From: Spirochaetaceae bacterium
GTDB taxonomy: Bacteria > Spirochaetota > Spirochaetia > DSM-27196 > SKKC01
NCBI GenBank assembly: GCA_007694005.1
Contig: RECN01000071.1
Span: forward strand, 1-64,000
Length of the DNA stretch: 64,000 nucleotides
Reading direction: 5' to 3'
The notes under the pieces were generated by a model that did not search any database, was not told the DNA's origin, and saw only the letters and a program-made list of their open reading frames with translations. The position numbers and the translations under genes are program-made. Shown piece after piece: positions 1-10,420 of the stretch (position 1 is its first letter; each line of letters starts with the position of its first letter).

Positions 1-530
1 GCGTAATCACCGTGTATGAGGGGAACGTTGAGTTTCCAGCGGGCGCTTCGCGCATCGTAGCTTTTCATAAGAAACGCGCGGACAGCCGCGTCAGGGATGT
101 ATTCGGCAAGAACAGCATCCGCTGCCGAGCGACGATCCGGGGCTTCCTCCGAAACCGCCTGCATGCCTTCGAGTATGCGTGTATGACTCGGTTCGTAACG
201 AACCGGGCAGATATCGACCACGATAAGCGACCGAACGAGTTCGGGGTAATCGATGGCGAGGGCCATGGCGACCTTGCCGCCCATACTGTGCCCGATCAGA
301 TGTACCGGCTCGCGTTCGCCGAGAAACGCCGCAGTTTCGGACGCCATGACCGGATACTGCATCGACGTCCCGTGAGGCGAATCGCCGTGATTCGGCATAT
401 CCGGCAGAATTACGTGAAAATCCCGACTGAGCTCGCGAGCCGGTCTAAGCCAGTTGTCTCCGGATCCGAAAAGCCCGTGCAGGATGACCAGGGTGTCACC
501 GCTGCCGAGCTCCTGATAATGAAGCGTCAC
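1..530 (-). CDS. alpha/beta-fold hydrolase (YbfF-like), partial at window edge
   Basis: The minus strand reads as an alpha/beta hydrolase of the small esterase (YbfF-like) type. Visible motifs are the oxyanion-loop stretch HGLFGSGDNW (about residues 18-27), PDMPNHGDS (about 43-51) and the nucleophile elbow GHSMGG (80-85) with Ser as the likely nucleophile. The acid and histidine of the triad lie beyond the window. The start is a GTG preceded by GAGG six bases upstream; the upstream frame is closed by a TGA. It lies 29 bp after secF on the same strand and may be the last gene of that operon. The ORF track omits it because it is open at the edge, and lists its antisense shadow instead. Substrate unknown. 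Confidence 0.85.
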   Translation of the reverse strand, partial: MTLHYQELGSGDTLVILHGLFGSGDNWLRPARELSRDFHVILPDMPNHGDSPHGTSMQYPVMASETAAFLGEREPVHLIGHSMGGKVAMALAIDYPELVRSLIVVDICPVRYEPSHTRILEGMQAVSEEAPDRRSAADAVLAEYIPDAAVRAFLMKSYDARSARWKLNVPLIHGDY

Positions 531-559
531 CTGGAACCTCGTTTCTGACCATCAGGCGA

Positions 560-1648
560 TCAGTGTTTCCTCCGCTTACGCGATCGGGTCTCACCCGGTC
601 GTACAGCCTGCGCGGCCTGCTTCTGCCGGCGAATTTCCTCTTTAAGCGCTTCTGTCTCGGCAGCGTCGACGATCACTTTCTCGCGGCCACGGTCAGCACC
701 ACCGTCTGATGATGCGACTGACTGCTTACCGGAAGCATCGGAGCTGACTTTCGAGTGGCTGCGTTTCTGCAGCGCAAGAAGCGCCGGCGATGCAACGCCG
801 ATCGACGAATAGGTACCGACTACGACTCCGACCATGAGGGCAAGCGCGAAGTCCTGAATGGTTCCCGTCGCAAACACAAAGATAGCGAGAACGGCAAGCA
901 GCGTGGTAACCGATGTGATCAGCGTTCGTGTCAGGCTCTGGGTGATACTCGTGTTGATGACGTGCACGAAACGGGTCCCACGCATCAGCGTTTCGTTCTC
1001 CCGTATTCGGTCAAAAATAACGATCGTATCGTTCAGGGAGTACCCGACGACCGTTAATACCGCCGCTACGGTCGCCGTGGAGACCTCGATCTGGAATGCA
1101 CCGATGAATCCGAGCAGGACAACAACGTCGTGGATAATGGGAAGAATCGAACTGATCGCGTACGCAAAACGGAACCGTATCCAGACATACGTGAGAATCA
1201 GAAGAAACGCGACCGTGGTGAGCCAGAAAGCCTGCTGGGCGAGAGTCGCGGAGAACTGCGGTCCGACCAGGGCCGATTCTTCTTCGATAATCGCGTTCGA
1301 TCCGAATCGTTCCCTAAGCACATCGAGAAGATCGTTCTGTACCGTCGCCGTGAAGTCCGCGTCGGTACCGTCATCGATCACACGGATACTGAAGCGTTGT
1401 TCTCCTTCGGTTCCGACTGACTGCACAGCTACCCCGTCTATTCCGCTCAGTGCCGAACGAACGTCCTGGAGTGTGGCCGAAGAAACGGATGGATCAATCG
1501 CGACCTGCTGCCGGAGCCCTGCCTGAAAATCCACACCAAGATTAAAACCGCCCTGAGCGACCGTGCCGGCGATACCGGCGACGATCACGAGCGCCGACAC
1601 GATCAGAAAGATGAATCGTGCCTTCAGAAAATCGATTGTTCGAGTCAT
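560..1648 (-). CDS. secF: protein translocase subunit SecF
   Basis: SecF is the RND-type membrane partner of SecD; together they use the proton gradient to help SecYEG release exported proteins. The protein (362 aa) has an N-terminal membrane helix, a periplasmic P1-like domain, then five helices including the conserved GYSLNDTIVIFDRIREN segment. Its D1 motif reads GVDFQAG where most SecF have GIDFTGG. The track starts four codons earlier, but I prefer the ATG that overlaps the secD stop codon as ATGA, with a GGGG tract upstream, because this implies translational coupling. The lysine/arginine-rich C-terminal tail (RSRKRRKH) is probably cytoplasmic. Confidence 0.96.
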   Translation of the reverse strand: MTRTIDFLKARFIFLIVSALVIVAGIAGTVAQGGFNLGVDFQAGLRQQVAIDPSVSSATLQDVRSALSGIDGVAVQSVGTEGEQRFSIRVIDDGTDADFTATVQNDLLDVLRERFGSNAIIEEESALVGPQFSATLAQQAFWLTTVAFLLILTYVWIRFRFAYAISSILPIIHDVVVLLGFIGAFQIEVSTATVAAVLTVVGYSLNDTIVIFDRIRENETLMRGTRFVHVINTSITQSLTRTLITSVTTLLAVLAIFVFATGTIQDFALALMVGVVVGTYSSIGVASPALLALQKRSHSKVSSDASGKQSVASSDGGADRGREKVIVDAAETEALKEEIRRQKQAAQAVRPGETRSRKRRKH

Positions 1649-3378
1649 TTGATACCCCATCCGATGCTCAGCTTCGACCGTCCGAGAACATCCGTTGCAA
1701 AATCATACGCAAGCCTCGAGACGAACAGTGCCGTAAACATTGAGCTGACAATACCGACGGCCAGTGTGACGGCGAACCCCTGTATGGGTCCCGTACCAAG
1801 CTGACTCAAGAATATTGCCGCAATAAAGGTCGTCACGTTCGCGTCGAGAACGGAAGACAGTGCTTTCCCGAAACCCGCTGCCACGCTCGCCTTGGCGCTT
1901 TTACCGAGCCGGTATTCCTCTTTAATTCGTTCAAACACGATGACATTGGCGTCGACCGCCATACCGACCGTCAGGATAATACCTGCAATGCTGGTCAGCG
2001 TAAGCGTCAGGTTGAAGACCGACAGTATTGCCATGATGAAAAACAGATTCAGGAGCAGTATCAGATCCGCCAGAAGTCCTGCACCTTTGTAATACAGGGC
2101 CATGAAGAGCACGACCAGACTGAAACCGAGAATGATCGCCTGTAACCCTGACTGAATCGCATCCTCGCCGAGGGACGCCCCGACGACCTGCTGATTCTGA
2201 ACGCGCAGGTCGATAGGAAGCGCTGCGGTACGAAGCACTCGTGCCAGATCGTTCGCCTCGTCGAAGTTGAATCCACCGTCGATACGAACCTGGCCAGTCG
2301 GAATTTCTTCGCGGATATTCGCGTAGGCTCTCACGTTCCTGTCCATGACAATCGCCATGGAGTTACCGACGTTGTCGCGTGTCAGCCGGCGAAACAGGTT
2401 CGCTCCCTGACCGTCAAGAACAAAGTTTACCACCGGTTGCTGTGTGATCTGATCACGACCAACCTGCGCCTCGGAAATGTAGGCCCCGTCAAGCCCGAAC
2501 TCTTCCAGATCGTCGTAAATCGCGATGTAGCGCACAAACTGGTCAAGCCCGTACTGATCGCGCTGGACGTAAGGGCGCACGACGGTTCCGGCGGGAATAA
2601 AGTCCGGAAGCGAGTCCCGCTCCGGATTCCAACCCGGGTTCTGACGCTGCCACGCGATGAGTTCCTCAGTGGCATCGTCGTTCACGATGTGAAAGTTGAG
2701 GGAGCCCCGCCCCTGAAGGAAGGACTCTACCCTTCCCCGGTCATCGTCGCCGGGGATCTCGATGTTGATGAGATTTCCTTCCTGCCGCCTGATCTGCGGT
2801 TCGGTAACACCAAACTGGTCGATGCGGTTCCGGAGTATCTCGATGGCAAGGTCGACTGCATCGTCAAGCTCGTCATCGGTCGGCGTACGGCCGAGTCGCT
2901 CCGCGAGACTATCAGCGTCGGCACTCAGCGTCACACTGACACCGCCCGAAAGATCAAGACCAAGCTCGATAATCCTGTTTCGCATCGATCTGAGACGCTG
3001 CACGTAGTCCCGGTGGTACGATTCGATCGCCTCAAACGCACGCGCCTCGGAGGTGAAGCTCGCAAGCGCTTCCCGTGCGGTCCAGCGATCCGGCTGATCC
3101 GCCCCCAGAGCGCGTCGATTGGCCCGGGCAAGCTCGATGACGTACTCGTACTGCGCGGGAACATCGGCGTCTGCGTCCGATCGGACCGCTTCCGCGAGAC
3201 CCTGCAGCGCCGCACGTGCATTACCTTGTGCATACTGCTGTATCTCTATGCGACTGCTTGCAGCGAGCGTCTGCTCTTCATCGGACAGAACAAAGTACCA
3301 CCGGATGGTCGGAGACAAAAAAACTCCGCCAACGACGACGAAGAAGAGAACAATCAAAAATCTAAATCGCTTACTCAT
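1645..3378 (-). CDS. secD: protein translocase subunit SecD
   Basis: SecD is the larger RND-type accessory subunit of the Sec translocon and works with SecF and YajC in the cytoplasmic membrane. The 577-residue protein has an N-terminal transmembrane helix (about residues 7-25), the D1 signature LGLDLSGG (139-146), a large periplasmic domain and a C-terminal block of five helices with VGMAVDANVIVFERIKEE. The region between the first helix and D1 is long and charged, as in other spirochaete SecD proteins. It follows yajC by about 95 bp and overlaps secF by four bases, so yajC-secD-secF reads as one operon. Confidence 0.97.
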   Translation of the reverse strand: MSKRFRFLIVLFFVVVGGVFLSPTIRWYFVLSDEEQTLAASSRIEIQQYAQGNARAALQGLAEAVRSDADADVPAQYEYVIELARANRRALGADQPDRWTAREALASFTSEARAFEAIESYHRDYVQRLRSMRNRIIELGLDLSGGVSVTLSADADSLAERLGRTPTDDELDDAVDLAIEILRNRIDQFGVTEPQIRRQEGNLINIEIPGDDDRGRVESFLQGRGSLNFHIVNDDATEELIAWQRQNPGWNPERDSLPDFIPAGTVVRPYVQRDQYGLDQFVRYIAIYDDLEEFGLDGAYISEAQVGRDQITQQPVVNFVLDGQGANLFRRLTRDNVGNSMAIVMDRNVRAYANIREEIPTGQVRIDGGFNFDEANDLARVLRTAALPIDLRVQNQQVVGASLGEDAIQSGLQAIILGFSLVVLFMALYYKGAGLLADLILLLNLFFIMAILSVFNLTLTLTSIAGIILTVGMAVDANVIVFERIKEEYRLGKSAKASVAAGFGKALSSVLDANVTTFIAAIFLSQLGTGPIQGFAVTLAVGIVSSMFTALFVSRLAYDFATDVLGRSKLSIGWGIK

Positions 3379-3472
3379 ACCTAGGTCACTCCAGACGAGC
3401 GTGAGGAATCAAACAGTTACCGACGGCACCGTGCGGGGCTTTGTCAGAAAACCTGGGGGAACGGGTTCCCGA

Positions 3473-3862
3473 TCAGGCCTCTGAATCGTCTTCCTGAGGA
3501 TCCGTTTCTACGTCTTTTTCTTTCGACGCTTTAATCTTGGGCTTCTTCTCGAGCAGGGAGCTGACCGCCGAGCGGGAAAGCTCAAGCTTGGTCGTGTCAT
3601 CTACCTTCACGACAACAGTATCGTCCTTGATACTCAGTATCGTACCACGAATACCACCAATGGTAGTAATTCGATCTCCCTTCTTCAGCGCATCGAGCAT
3701 TTTCTGCTGCTCTTTCTGCCGCTTGTTCTGCGGACGAATGATCAGTAGATACATGATCAGAAAAACGAGTCCGAAGGTTACAAGGGTGAACATGAGCTGC
3801 CCACCACCGGCTCCTGCAGGGGCTGCCTGCAACACCGGTAAACGTTGCCACATTAATTCCAT
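3473..3862 (-). CDS. yajC: Sec translocon accessory protein YajC
   Basis: YajC is a small membrane protein that associates with SecDF. The 129-residue product has one transmembrane helix (about residues 24-42) followed by the family hallmark IIRPQNKRQKEQQKML, then a small SH3-like beta domain (GDRITTIGGIRGTI) and an acidic tail. An AAGGA Shine-Dalgarno lies nine bases upstream of the ATG. It heads the yajC-secD-secF cluster. The roughly 95-bp gap to secD contains a short dyad (GGGAAC-CC-GTTCCC at 3457-3470) without a U tract, so it is not a clear terminator. Confidence 0.95.
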   Translation of the reverse strand: MELMWQRLPVLQAAPAGAGGGQLMFTLVTFGLVFLIMYLLIIRPQNKRQKEQQKMLDALKKGDRITTIGGIRGTILSIKDDTVVVKVDDTTKLELSRSAVSSLLEKKPKIKASKEKDVETDPQEDDSEA

Positions 3863-3937
3863 AGGTGATTATCCTTGATTGGCCAAGATTTTAGACACGC
3901 TACCATAACGCCTTTTCAGGCGTCAAGTTACGCGACA

Positions 3938-4231
3938 TCAGACGAGCATGACCCTGTTCACGTTATCGGGAACCGTTGTGACACCAAACAGTCGTTTCAG
4001 CCGATCTACGCTCACCGGACCGAGGCCCGACACTGCTCCGAAACGCTCGCTGAACAACTGCAGCTCTGCCTCATCCCCGCTGTACAAAGCCGAACAGAAA
4101 GCCGCACGATGTAAACCTTCCCTGAACAGCTCATCGGTACCAAGACTGCCATACTGCTTTCGGGCTGTACGATCAACCATGGCAGTGCTGCCCTGATACC
4201 CGATGGTGAACACAAAATCTTCTCGTTTCAT
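3938..4231 (-). CDS. small conserved hypothetical protein
   Basis: A 97-residue soluble protein that I do not recognise. It begins MKREDFVFTIGYQGSTAMVD and ends VTTVPDNVNRVMLV. It has no signal peptide or membrane helix and is predicted to be mostly helical in the centre. The track extends it 41 codons upstream, but that extension runs through the groEL terminator. The internal ATG at 4231 has an AGGTG Shine-Dalgarno five bases upstream and is much better. It sits between groEL and yajC on the same strand, 75 bp before yajC. The GLGPVSVDRLKRLFG stretch resembles a helix-hairpin-helix-like helix pair, which is only suggestive of nucleic-acid binding. Confidence 0.75.
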   Translation of the reverse strand: MKREDFVFTIGYQGSTAMVDRTARKQYGSLGTDELFREGLHRAAFCSALYSGDEAELQLFSERFGAVSGLGPVSVDRLKRLFGVTTVPDNVNRVMLV

Positions 4232-4282
4232 ATCGCACCTGTATAATCGCAGGATACGAACGCTGTGTCGACCTGCGATCCG

Positions 4283-4318
4283 AAAAAAACGACGCCCGGC
4301 GTCTTGCCGGGCGCGTCG
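4283..4318 (-). terminator. intrinsic terminator of groEL
   Basis: On the minus strand GACGCGCCCGGC and GCCGGGCGTC form a G+C-rich stem with a five-base loop, followed by a run of T (GTTTTTTTTC). It lies about 60 bp after the groEL stop and ends groEL transcription before the next small gene. Confidence 0.85.
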
Positions 4319-4323
4319 CATAC

Positions 4324-4345
4324 CCCGTCGTCGTATGACGACGGG
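4324..4345 (-). repeat. perfect hairpin between groEL stop and its terminator
   Basis: CCCGTCGTC and GACGACGGG form a nine-bp stem with a four-base loop just upstream of the intrinsic terminator. There is no U tract of its own. It may stabilise the 3' end of the groEL mRNA. Confidence 0.6.
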
Positions 4346-4374
4346 CTTATACATCTATCGGTACACGGACGTTT

Positions 4375-6078
<1,704 letters not shown>

Positions 6079-6081
6079 TTA

Positions 6082-6108
6082 ACAGGCAACGTAAATTACG
6101 TTACCTGT
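6082..6108 (-). promoter_or_regulatory. long inverted repeat in the groEL 5' UTR (candidate operator)
   Basis: Two 13-bp arms, ACAGGTAACGTAA and TTACGTTGCCTGT (minus strand), flank a single base with one mismatch, which would be a G-U pair in RNA. The dyad starts eight bases after the proposed -10 box, so it covers the transcription start and early leader, where CIRCE sits in other bacteria. The sequence is unrelated to CIRCE (TTAGCACTC-N9-GAGTGCTAA). Confidence 0.65.
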
Positions 6109-6116
6109 CGTTGTGT

Positions 6117-6145
6117 AAAATACACGGAAACGCGTCGAGAATCAA
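6117..6145 (-). promoter_or_regulatory. groEL promoter, sigma70 type
   Basis: Minus strand TTGATT, 17 bp, TATTTT (four of six consensus matches in each box). The box spacing is ideal and transcription would start at the edge of the inverted repeat. Confidence 0.6.
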
Positions 6146-6167
6146 CACGAATTTGCAAAGGTGATGA

Positions 6168-7280
6168 TCAAAGTAATCCGGACGATTCAGCGGGCAGATG
6201 CACGGTAAAGGTCGTCCCTGTACCGGGAACGGTTTCGACGTCTATTCTGCCCGCATTCCGCTCGACGTATTCGGCCACAAGCACAAGCCCGAGCCCGGTA
6301 CCACTCTCTCCTCCCGTTCCTTTACGCTGAACCTTGCGATCGGACCGAAACAGGTAGGGCAGATCTTCTTCAGACACCCAGACGCCGGTATCCGCGACCG
6401 CGACACACACGCTGTCGCCTTCACGGCGGGAGGCTACCGAAACCGCACCTCCCGGCGGAGTGAACTTAACCGCGTTGTTGATCAGATTGCGAAACGCGCT
6501 TGAGATCATGTCCACGTCCGCGCGGGCGACGTGTGAGGGATGGACATCGCAGGTGAGCGTCACGCCTTTCTGCTCGGCAGCGGAGCTGAACAGATCGACG
6601 GCGGTTTCCACCACGCTGTGCAGATGCACAGGGGCGGGACGCGGCATCAGGAGCTGCTGCTGCAGCATGGCCCACTTCAGGAGGTTTTCGAGAAGGGCGA
6701 CGCCGCGGCCGGCGCTGCGATGCAACTCTGAGGCGATTTTCCTGAGTGTTTCGATATCGAGCTCCTCGGCACTTTCCTCGAGCAGACGCGAAGCCCCGAG
6801 AAAGCCGGTGAACGGCCCTCGTAGATCGTGGGCGATTATGGAAAAGAACCGGTCTTTCGTCGCATTCAGCTCTGCAAGCATTTCGCGCTGCTTCTTGATC
6901 GTGAGATGCGCTTCGACCCGGGCGAGAACCTCATCCTGCTGGAAAGGTTTGGTAATGTAGTCAACGCCTCCGGCTCTGAACCCCTCGATCTTGTCCTCGG
7001 TGGACGCAAGGGCGCTGATGAAAATCACCGGTACATCACGGGTTACCGGGTTCTCCTTGAGCCGACGGCAGATCTCAAAGCCGCTTATGTCAGGGAGCAT
7101 TACGTCGAGAAGGATCAGATCCGGGGTCTCATCTTCGACCAGAGGGATGACGGCCTTACCGTCCTGAGCGACAAGGACACGATAGCCCTTCCGATCGAGG
7201 TGATTGTAGAGCACGCCAAGGTTCGCCGAGTTATCGTCGACAATGAGCAAGCGCGCCGCTGCGCGATCTTCACGTTTCAT
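6168..7280 (-). CDS. response regulator-histidine kinase (REC-HisKA-HATPase)
   Basis: A cytoplasmic two-component protein with an N-terminal receiver domain (phospho-acceptor Asp59 in LILLDVMLPD, Lys111 in YITKPF) followed by a histidine-kinase core (His151 in FFSIIAHDLRGPF, N box NLINNAVKFTPPGG, G2 box GTGLGL). The G1 box reads DTGVWV where most kinases have DxGxG. There is no membrane segment. The ATG overlaps the end of the upstream hybrid kinase gene by 11 bp (frame-shifted), indicating co-translation and a joint pathway in which the hybrid kinase probably passes phosphate to this receiver. Signal and output are unknown. Confidence 0.9.
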   Translation of the reverse strand: MKREDRAAARLLIVDDNSANLGVLYNHLDRKGYRVLVAQDGKAVIPLVEDETPDLILLDVMLPDISGFEICRRLKENPVTRDVPVIFISALASTEDKIEGFRAGGVDYITKPFQQDEVLARVEAHLTIKKQREMLAELNATKDRFFSIIAHDLRGPFTGFLGASRLLEESAEELDIETLRKIASELHRSAGRGVALLENLLKWAMLQQQLLMPRPAPVHLHSVVETAVDLFSSAAEQKGVTLTCDVHPSHVARADVDMISSAFRNLINNAVKFTPPGGAVSVASRREGDSVCVAVADTGVWVSEEDLPYLFRSDRKVQRKGTGGESGTGLGLVLVAEYVERNAGRIDVETVPGTGTTFTVHLPAESSGLL

Positions 7281-10200
7281 CTGATGCCTCCGGCAGCCGC
7301 TCTTCGATTGCCTTCAGTTTGAATCCGCGGGCGAGGCTCGTTAACGTTTCACAATACGGTGCGTACATCGGTTTCGACCCGGCAAGCGCTTCGCATGCAC
7401 CGATCACCTCGCGGATATCGCCGCGCCGAAGCGCGTGGGCAATGTCGGAGACCTCGTCCGGGCGTGGTACAGGGTCAGGTCCGTTTCGTTCAGCTTCACT
7501 CGAATCGTGGTCGGTGTTGTAGACGAATACGATGCTGAGGGTTTCGGCGATCAGACGCAGAACGCGATCCTTGTCGAGAGGGTGATCGAGGAAACCGGAG
7601 AAACCCACGCGAAGACACTCGTCGCGCAGCTGTGAGGACACGCTGCCGGAGCTGGCGATGGCCGGAATGTCTTTGAGCAGTTCGTTGTCCCGCAGCGAGA
7701 GGTAGGCTTCAAACCCGTTACCCCCGGGCATGACAACATCAATAATAATGAGATCAGGACGCCGGTCCTTCGCACACTCCACGAGCTCACCACCGTCTAT
7801 CGCCTCGTCAACCGTGAAACCGAGAGGAACCAGAAGATCGGTCAACAGCCTCCGGTTCGCCTCGACATCGTCCACGACCAGAATGTGCTTCGCATTGCCA
7901 ATGTATCCGGTGACATGAGCAAACGAAAGCCCGTGGTCGTCTCCATTGTTTCGACCGGACTGTGCATCCGCCTGCTCTTCGATCGCTCCCGGAAACGCCC
8001 GAAGGGGAAAGGCAACGTAAAACGTCGTTCCGCTGCCAACCGTACTCCGGACCGACACCGTTCCGCCGAGAAAGTCGACGAGGCGTTTCACGATGGCAAG
8101 CCCCAGTCCCGTGCCTTCGCCGTCAATCCGCGGTTTGTCTCCCTGTATGAACGGTGAGAAAATCTCTTCGAGTTCGTGCTCGGGTATACCAACACCGGTA
8201 TCGGTCACCGAGAACACAATGCTCTGCCCGTCAGCCGATTTCTGTGCAGCAACTCTGACCATGCCAGCCGGGGTAAACTTGACCGCGTTGGAGACAAGAT
8301 TCGTGAGAATCTGCTGCAGTTTCTTTTCATCAATAACAATGAGTTGTGGTAGCGCAGGGTCAATACCCTGCTCGAGGCGCAGACCTTTCTGCTGCGCCTG
8401 CACACGCACCATAGCCGTGAGCTCTGAGAGCAGACTGTCGACGTCGACCGCCGTATCGTGACGTTCGATGCGCTCAGCCTCAATGCGGCTGAGATCGAGC
8501 ACATCATTGAGCAGACCAAGCAGTCGATTACCGCTTGTCTCTATGACACCGACCGCCTCCCGGTATTCAGGGGCAAGGTCTTCATCTCTCACCAGTAGCT
8601 GTGCGTATCCGAGTATCCCGTTGAGCGGCGTTCGCAGATCATGGCTCATGTTCGCAAGAAACCGGCTTTTTGCCTGGTTCGCAGAGTCGGCATTAAGTCG
8701 TGCCGTGACCAGATCGGCGTTGATGGATCGCAACTCGTTGAAACTTGCAGCTATGTGTTCTGAAGCGTCGCGGAAATTATTAATGAGCACCTGCACTTCA
8801 CGTATTCCCGTCCTCGGCCAGGAGACCGGACGCTCCGATTCAAGGATGCGAGCCGGCAGACCGCTTGTTGTCCTGCTGAGCAGCCCGAGAGATTTCACCA
8901 TTGCAGTACCGAACACGCGCGAGAGCACGATCGTACCGAAGATCAGTGCAAACACCAGCGTAAGCGACTGTATGGAAAGCTCATTCAGAGACACCTGGTA
9001 TGGCGCAAGCGGCGCCGAAAGGACGAGCGTCCAGCCGGCGGCCTCTGAAAGGTCCCGCACCAGCAGGTAGCTGGAACTGTGCCACCGCTGCACCGCGGCA
9101 ACATCACGTGCGTAGTCGGGCACGTGCACGAACATAGACGCGTCCATCTCCGTCATGGTCCCGTAGCGCATGTAGCCGAGCGGATCATTCGCTTCGGTAT
9201 CGCGGTTCGTACTCACGAGCACCAGGTCACCCGGTCCTATGATGGTAGCATCCAGCCCCCAGGGTTCGACAATTCCCTCAAGCTGCCGCCTGATATTATC
9301 AAGACGCAGGGTTCCGAAGACGGTGCCCTCCCCCGGCGCATCGCCTCCCCAGGGAACCGCGACGGAGAGGCTTGGGACATCAAGGTGCTCGTAGACAAGA
9401 CTGGAAATGCCCAGACCCGTGTCGTCGAAGGAGGCTGTTACGGCGTCCAGATCGTGCGCCGAAAGCACGCGGCTGTTTGAATCGTCCACACCAGGATACA
9501 TGGCCTGAATCCGGTGACTGCTGTCGGCGATCCGCAAGCCGCTCACATCACTGAGCGCATCGCTTCCGAAACGAACAACCTGTGCGAGCGATTCCGGGCT
9601 GTGAGGGTGCTCGCTCCACGACCGGGCAACAGCCCCCAGAGCACGCGATATCCCTTCGATGCGATGATCGACCATGAGTTCAACCGCGTTTCCTATCGAC
9701 ACGAGGCGATCCTGAACCTCCTGCTCGGTGACCTGTAATGCCAGACGTGACTGAAGGGCAAATACCAGAAGAGCGGGTACGACGACAAAGCCCGTGATCG
9801 TGTACAGGATCGCGTCCCTGATCGAAACCGAGGCACGCTGCCTGCCCTGCATCACGACGTCGGAGGCTGACGGAAGCACTGCGATCACGACACCGGCGAT
9901 CAGCGCGTTCACCACGCCGTTGACGCCCTGCTTCAGCACGACGACCCACATGTTGGCCGGCGAAAGACGGAGAAGAAGCCCGTAGACGAGCAGGTTTGCG
10001 AGGAATCCGAGCGTAAGCCAGTACAGGGTGTCGATCATGAGCACGTTGTCCCCGCGCCTGCGGAGCAGGAAGCCGACGAAAGCCGCCTCGAGCGTAAAAA
10101 CGAGGACGGCGTAGGGCTGGTTCCAGAGAGCATAGGTGGGGAGGGCGATGACTGCCGCTGCGATCGTGCCTGGAAGAAAACCAAACAGATACACGATGAT

Positions 10201-10407
10201 CAGCGCGGCTATGCTGCCGAAAATCAGGTCAACGTTGAAAAACAGCTCAACGGTCAGCAGATTTCCGAGAAGACCTGCTCCGACAAGCAGGATGTAGGTG
10301 AGAACTGATTGAAGACGGCTGTTCCACGGATATCGCTGGCCGGCAGCGGGCTGTGAGCTCACGTACGGGAATATAACGCCCGAACACGTACACAGGAAAC
10401 CCGGCAC
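7270..10407 (-). CDS. membrane hybrid sensor histidine kinase
   Basis: A 1045-residue sensor. The first 200 residues form a multi-helix membrane module (MASE-like), followed by another helix near 205-225, an extracytoplasmic Cache-like sensor domain (about 228-480), a helix near 485-505, a HAMP-like/coiled linker, the HisKA dimerisation helix with His589 in NMSHDLRTPLNG, an ATPase domain (NLVSNAVKFTPAG, DTGVGIP, GTGLGL) and a receiver domain with Asp890 in LIIIDVVMPGG. A C-terminal stretch of about 80 residues is Hpt-sized but shows no clear phospho-histidine motif. The start is a GTG with a weak ribosome site, so the exact N terminus is uncertain. It overlaps the next kinase gene and begins 13 bp after birA. 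Confidence 0.9.
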   Translation of the reverse strand: MPGFLCTCSGVIFPYVSSQPAAGQRYPWNSRLQSVLTYILLVGAGLLGNLLTVELFFNVDLIFGSIAALIIVYLFGFLPGTIAAAVIALPTYALWNQPYAVLVFTLEAAFVGFLLRRRGDNVLMIDTLYWLTLGFLANLLVYGLLLRLSPANMWVVVLKQGVNGVVNALIAGVVIAVLPSASDVVMQGRQRASVSIRDAILYTITGFVVVPALLVFALQSRLALQVTEQEVQDRLVSIGNAVELMVDHRIEGISRALGAVARSWSEHPHSPESLAQVVRFGSDALSDVSGLRIADSSHRIQAMYPGVDDSNSRVLSAHDLDAVTASFDDTGLGISSLVYEHLDVPSLSVAVPWGGDAPGEGTVFGTLRLDNIRRQLEGIVEPWGLDATIIGPGDLVLVSTNRDTEANDPLGYMRYGTMTEMDASMFVHVPDYARDVAAVQRWHSSSYLLVRDLSEAAGWTLVLSAPLAPYQVSLNELSIQSLTLVFALIFGTIVLSRVFGTAMVKSLGLLSRTTSGLPARILESERPVSWPRTGIREVQVLINNFRDASEHIAASFNELRSINADLVTARLNADSANQAKSRFLANMSHDLRTPLNGILGYAQLLVRDEDLAPEYREAVGVIETSGNRLLGLLNDVLDLSRIEAERIERHDTAVDVDSLLSELTAMVRVQAQQKGLRLEQGIDPALPQLIVIDEKKLQQILTNLVSNAVKFTPAGMVRVAAQKSADGQSIVFSVTDTGVGIPEHELEEIFSPFIQGDKPRIDGEGTGLGLAIVKRLVDFLGGTVSVRSTVGSGTTFYVAFPLRAFPGAIEEQADAQSGRNNGDDHGLSFAHVTGYIGNAKHILVVDDVEANRRLLTDLLVPLGFTVDEAIDGGELVECAKDRRPDLIIIDVVMPGGNGFEAYLSLRDNELLKDIPAIASSGSVSSQLRDECLRVGFSGFLDHPLDKDRVLRLIAETLSIVFVYNTDHDSSEAERNGPDPVPRPDEVSDIAHALRRGDIREVIGACEALAGSKPMYAPYCETLTSLARGFKLKAIEERLPEASDET

Positions 10408-10420
10408 ACAGGTATTTCAC

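Noticed and set aside
12-548. 178-aa plus-strand ORF at the left edge
   Set aside because: It is antisense to a clear alpha/beta hydrolase with GHSMGG on the minus strand, and its own translation is basic and motif-free.
6082-6108. CIRCE element for HrcA
   Set aside because: Arms do not match TTAGCACTC/GAGTGCTAA and there is no nine-base spacer.
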